Source: Monosiga brevicollis MX1 (taxonomy: Eukaryota; Opisthokonta; Choanoflagellata; Craspedida; Salpingoecidae). From it: 55,696 nt of DNA. Position 1 is the stretch's first letter, and every line of letters starts with the position of its first letter. Positions 52,112 through 55,696 of this stretch are shown one piece after another. The notes under the pieces were generated by a model, which saw only the letters and a list, made by a program, of their open reading frames with translations, ran no database searches and had not been told where the DNA came from. The translations under genes and the position numbers were made by a program. The stretch is from NCBI RefSeq assembly GCF_000002865.3, contig NW_001865078.1:5035-60730 (forward strand). The letters are read 5' to 3'.

Positions 52112-53705
52112 TCACCGGTGCCTCCTATCATGATTGCGATCATCGCGATCGTCGCGCCGACGATACACGTCCCGCCTACGATCATCATTGCGATCATCTC
52201 GCCGACGGTAGAGATCGCGTCGGCGGTCACCATCACGGTCGTCGCGCCGGCGGTCACCATCACGGTCGTCGCGCCGGTGGTCGCCATCACGATCGTCGCG
52301 CCGGCGGTCGCCATCACGGTCGTCGCGCCGGGAATAAACATTTCGTCGACGGTCACCATGGCGGTCGTCGTAGTCCTCGCGTGGTCGACTCCGGTCATCA
52401 CGATCCTCACGCCGACGATAGACATCCCGCCGATTGTCGGCATGGCGGCGTTCGCTGTCCCCCTCAAGGTTACTCTGCTGGCGCTGCGCATCGGCGTCTG
52501 CTGCGGCAGCGGGATGATCGGGACTGCGATGCCCATGGCCACCTGAATGCTCTATTGTAGCAGTGACCTCAGAGCTTGTGATTGCGGAGCGAGGGCCACT
52601 ATCGTCGCGTGGCTCCCCGCTTGCCTCAACTTTGTCGTCCTCATCCTTCTCTCCTTCGTGTCTGTCCGCGTCGCGGTCGCTGTGATGTCGTTTGTGTTTT
52701 TTGTGCTTCTTGTGCTTCTTTTTGTCTTTTTTTCGGTGCGTCGAATCACCTTCTACGAGCATTGACCCACACCATAGTGATGAGAAGCCATGGTCGATCA
52801 ACCCTGCAAGAACACGCCAACCCGCCCAGCACCTCAACCAATATCGGGCCCACCAGGCCCACTAACGACGATCCTACCTGGCTCGGCAATGAGTTCGTAA
52901 CCGTCATTAGAAGGTTGGTCCTCATCATCAGGGGTCTCGCCCATAAGAGCTGACAAGAGTTTGCCCTTGGCATCGACCAAACCACTCTCATCTTCTTCAG
53001 TGACGTTGAGGCCGCGCTCCTTGCGCCGTTGCAGACGCATCTCAGGTGCCTCGTACTCGCCGCAGTGGTCCACCCGAATCGTGCGCCCAGCAAGCTATTG
53101 GTTGAGAGAGATGGGTACGCCATTGGGTGTCAAGCTCACACCACACCACACCACACCACACCACACCACACGGCAGCGCCAAGGCACAAGTAGAGGTGGA
53201 GCCTTTCAAACCTTGACACCATTGAAGTTGTCCACTGCTAAGATGGTACTGCGCTGGTCTTCATAGGCCAAGAAGCAAAACCCCTTTGATTTGCCCGAGT
53301 CCTGCACAACCGACCCATCTGGTGAGCTTGACCGGCCCAACAGGAACTGGCAGCCTCAGCGTCGACCCTGTTCCAAAGCAACACTTTTGTGGTCGCACAA
53401 ACCTTGTCGCGGACAAGGTTAATGTCGGTGGGCTCGCCGTACTGGGAGAAGACGCTCAAGACATCCCCCTCGGTGAAGCGATAATCCAACCCGCCTACAT
53501 CGTCCAGCGAAAGAAACAGGCACGGCCCAATCAGGCTTCCACGACCCATCGCAAGCTTGGACAGGGCCCACGACCACGCACCAATATAAATGTAGGCACT
53601 ATCGGCGTACACGTCGTGCCAAGACTTGCCAGCACCGCCTTGGCTCAGCTCTCGCTCGTTGAGCTTTTGAATCTCGCGAACGACACTACCCCACACACAT
53701 GCCAT
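52112..53705 (-). CDS. RBMX2: RBMX2 / Snu17-type spliceosomal RRM protein with Arg/Asp-rich tail
   Basis: Multi-exon gene. The N-terminus has VVREIQKLNERELSQG and SWHDVYADSAYIYIG, which after splicing meets GLDYRFTEGDVLSVFSQYGE (RNP2 and helix 1). INLVRDK follows, then SGKSKGFCFLAYEDQRSTILAV (shown here in two parts: RNP1 KGFCFLAY and DQRST) and NFNGVKV, LAGRTIRVDHCGEYEAP. This is the single RRM of RBMX2/Ist3, a component of the RES complex that retains unspliced RNA in the activated spliceosome. The tail is Lys/His-rich (KKHKKHKKHKRHH) and then carries a tandem R-R-D-D-R-D-G-D-R repeat up to stop 52112. The start is not fixed: ATG 53705 is in frame, but a TAG acceptor a few codons later could mean an upstream exon. 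Confidence 0.82.
52210..52340 (-). repeat. 27-bp coding minisatellite in RBMX2 tail
   Basis: Near-identical 27-base units (CGCCGGCGGTCACCATCACG on the + strand plus GTCGTCG) occur about four to five times and encode a nine-residue basic/acidic repeat. The reverse strand is also open, as expected for such a repeat. Confidence 0.8.
53137..53171 (+). repeat. (CCACA)n in RBMX2 intron
   Basis: About seven CACAC/CCACA pentamers in an intron of the RBMX2 gene. Confidence 0.9.
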
Positions 53706-54320
53706 GAATAACGACGCAAACCCCTCGATAGAGATCCAGTACAGCCCCATGCCCTCCCCGCTCAACGCCCACACCCCACAGACTGGCAGGCGCCCTCGCT
53801 GCCCAACGAGCAGCAGTCCACCGACTTCATGACGCTCGTGTCGATCGACGACGACCGGCGGGGGAGCCAGAGCACAACAGTAAAATACAACAGTTCTCAT
53901 CGACTATTTTCACCCAACTCAACCTGGCATCGGTTACTGGATCGTTGTGAAGCAACAGCTGTTGTTCGGGTTATTTCAAAAATCACCCGAAACGATGGTT
54001 CGTCTCCTCTCTCTCTCTCTCTCTCTCTCTGGCGGCGGCGGCGGTAAAAGGGCAGCGTCACTGGATGCACTGGGCAGGGCTACTGGCATGACCTGTCACC
54101 GGTTGGCTTGTGGTTTTTGAGGAACTTGTTTGTTGGTGTCAGGTTGTCAACTGGCGTTTGTTCTTTTGTGGTTGTGCTGGTGCTGTTTGAACGCTTGTTC
54201 GTGAGGCACTGGCTCGCGGGCTCGCTGGCTGCTCATGCCATGCTCCGCTTCGATGCGCGCTCACTCTTGATCGGGTGCTGGGTGTGGGTATGGCTGTGGA
54301 TGTGGACTGTGCTGCTGTAG
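53706..54320. promoter_or_regulatory. Divergent interval RBMX2 / Elongin B
   Basis: It carries a (CT)n tract (54003-54030) followed by a (GGC)n run. A plus-strand exon-like stretch near 53795-53880 (WQAPSLPNEQQSTDF, MTLVSIDDDRR) follows a CACAG and may be a 5' exon or chance. The first Elongin B exon, with the start codon, should be in this interval but could not be fixed. Confidence 0.45.
54003..54030 (+). repeat. (CT)n tract in divergent promoter
   Basis: About 28 bases of CT on the + strand, directly followed by GGCGGCGGCGGCGG. Confidence 0.95.
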
Positions 54321-54931
54321 TTGCTGTTTCTGGCCTGCAAGCGCGACAAGCAAACCGTTTTCCTGGAGCCCAGCGAGACGGACAAGATCCAGCGCTCCAT
54401 CGATGTGATTGCAGACCTGCTTCAGAAGGACAGTGACCACGTCTCACTCGTGTACCAAGGTCAACGCCTCGATGCCGACCACGTAAGCCCTGTACACGGT
54501 TGCTGTTGCCCCATGCCAAATGCACGAGTGTCTGTTTTGGTTTTGCGCCGTTGCCTGCTCTTTTCTTTTTTTCTTTTTTTCTTTTTTCCTTGGAGATCAG
54601 TGGCTTTGCTACTTGGCGTCGCTGTTGCCAGTCGTCTCGGCACTCTATTTCCTGACAACAACAAATGGTTCGTGTGGTAGACTTTTAAGCACTATCAGAT
54701 CTCGGCGCGGGAGAACATTGTCGAGCCCGTTTTGATCCACATTGTCTTTCGCAAAGACGACGGTAGGATACGATCAACCTCAGCATTGTCGTGCCTCGGT
54801 CTGAGTTGGTCTGACCGCTGTTGTTTTGTTGGGGCTTGGCTGTAGGTGAATGGGAGGAGCCCTTTGTGGCACCCACGCTGGCCGAGGCCCAAGCTGATGC
54901 CCAAGATGAGGCCGGGGAGGCCGCAGAGTAG
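54321..54931 (+). CDS. ELOB: Elongin B (ubiquitin-like), first exon not located
   Basis: Three exons are visible (54321-54482, 54681-54762, 54846-54931; 330 nt, all phases consistent). The first begins LLFLACKRDKQTVFLEPSE and runs to SLVYQGQRLDADH, the beta-grasp of Elongin B (compare the animal pattern of a short hydrophobic start, RRHKTTIF and a LLDDG loop). The next encodes FKHYQISARENIVEPVLIHI and the last GEWEEPFVAPTLAEAQADA up to an acidic end. At roughly 110 residues plus the missing start it matches the usual 118. Elongin B pairs with Elongin C in Cullin-2/5 ubiquitin ligases and in the Elongin transcription factor. The exon at 54321 is in phase 0, so the missing exon may contribute only one or a few codons. 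Confidence 0.75.
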
Positions 54932-55489
54932 AGGTCGCCTGCTTTGACTTTGTGAAAAAAGCTGTGCTGAGCAACTTGCTCGGAGGCTGGTCGAGTGGTT
55001 GGGCAAACTCGCGTGCAGTGCATGCCAGTCGCCCCCACAAGGACCTTTTCCCGTCGTCGTCGTCGTCGTTATTGCTGTTGTTGTTGTTTTCCCTTTTCTT
55101 CCTACAGAACGCTGCGGTTGGCTCGGGAACTCTGGCCAAACTCATCGTCACCTTCACCGTCACATCACGAGGGGACTGGAACGCGGTTACTGTTTCTCGT
55201 GTCTGTGTTACCGCGCCTGGTCAATGTCTGTTCCTGCAGTCGCCCTGGCGGCCTTTTCTTAAATTCCCGTTCCCTGTCGGTGCCGCCCATGAACCGAGCA
55301 TCAAAGGCCGCTTACCCCTTTCGAGACAAACTGGAGCATGCAAGCCAGACCTCGCGCAGGCACAGACAGATACACATCAATCCTCTGTCTTTGTGAGACA
55401 ACAACCAGAGACTGACTGACTGACTGAGACCTTGGGACGGGCACATTAACATCCAGAGCTTGAGAGACAGAATAAAGGAGTGCATGCAT
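54932..55489. other. Region after Elongin B
   Basis: No gene recognised. A GTCGTCGTCGTCGTT/TTGTTGTTG run lies at 55050-55090. AATAAA at 55471-55476 on the + strand is a possible poly(A) signal. Confidence 0.4.

Positions 55490-55696
<207 letters not shown>

Noticed and set aside
52118-52546. 142-codon hydrophobic plus-strand frame (Ile/Val/Thr repeats)
   Set aside because: Exact antisense of the RBMX2 Arg/Asp minisatellite.

Overview
The window is nuclear DNA of a eukaryote. Nearly every real gene is split by short introns (about 70-120 bp) with GT/AG or occasional GC/AG borders, and coding exons are GC-rich. The gene set points to a unicellular relative of animals: a Misshapen/TNIK-type Ste20 kinase with a CNH domain, PI4K-beta, Exo84, MOV10, NAA40, RBMX2 and Elongin B. 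A choanoflagellate is my best guess; this is inference from gene content, not a database match.

Layout. (1) 1-15.6 kb is repeat territory. It holds a four-exon, apparently intact C2H2-finger/RecQ-like helicase gene of 1,904 codons (-), a ~200-bp satellite array that flips orientation, a diverged 5'-truncated second copy of the same helicase gene, a sliver of an ankyrin-repeat gene, and a pogo/Fot-like DNA transposon with TA target-site duplication and terminal inverted repeats. (2) 15.6-39 kb is ordinary single-copy sequence: MOV10-type RNA helicase (-), a membrane-anchored PL8 polysaccharide lyase (-), PI4K-beta (-), Exo84 (-), Misshapen-type kinase (+) and a four-TM protein (-). (3) 39-49 kb is again accessory: a tRNA-Cys-like Pol III unit and a MULE-type transposase gene carrying zinc fingers, a SWIM finger and a Ulp1-type cysteine protease domain. 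(4) 49-55.7 kb holds NAA40 (-), an unrecognised coiled-coil gene (+), RBMX2 (-) and Elongin B (+), ending in a long CT microsatellite.

The ordinary genes do not form a pathway. They tend to lie in divergent pairs (Exo84/kinase, NAA40/coiled-coil, RBMX2/Elongin B), and each shared intergenic interval carries a (CT)n tract on the same strand. The most unusual features are the helicase-satellite locus, the SAP-domain pogo element with asymmetric ends, the MULE-Ulp1 gene and the TM-anchored PL8 lyase. Exon borders were set by eye from splice consensus, frame and family conservation; four gene models (helicase, pogo transposase, MOV10, PL8) were checked for total length divisible by three.
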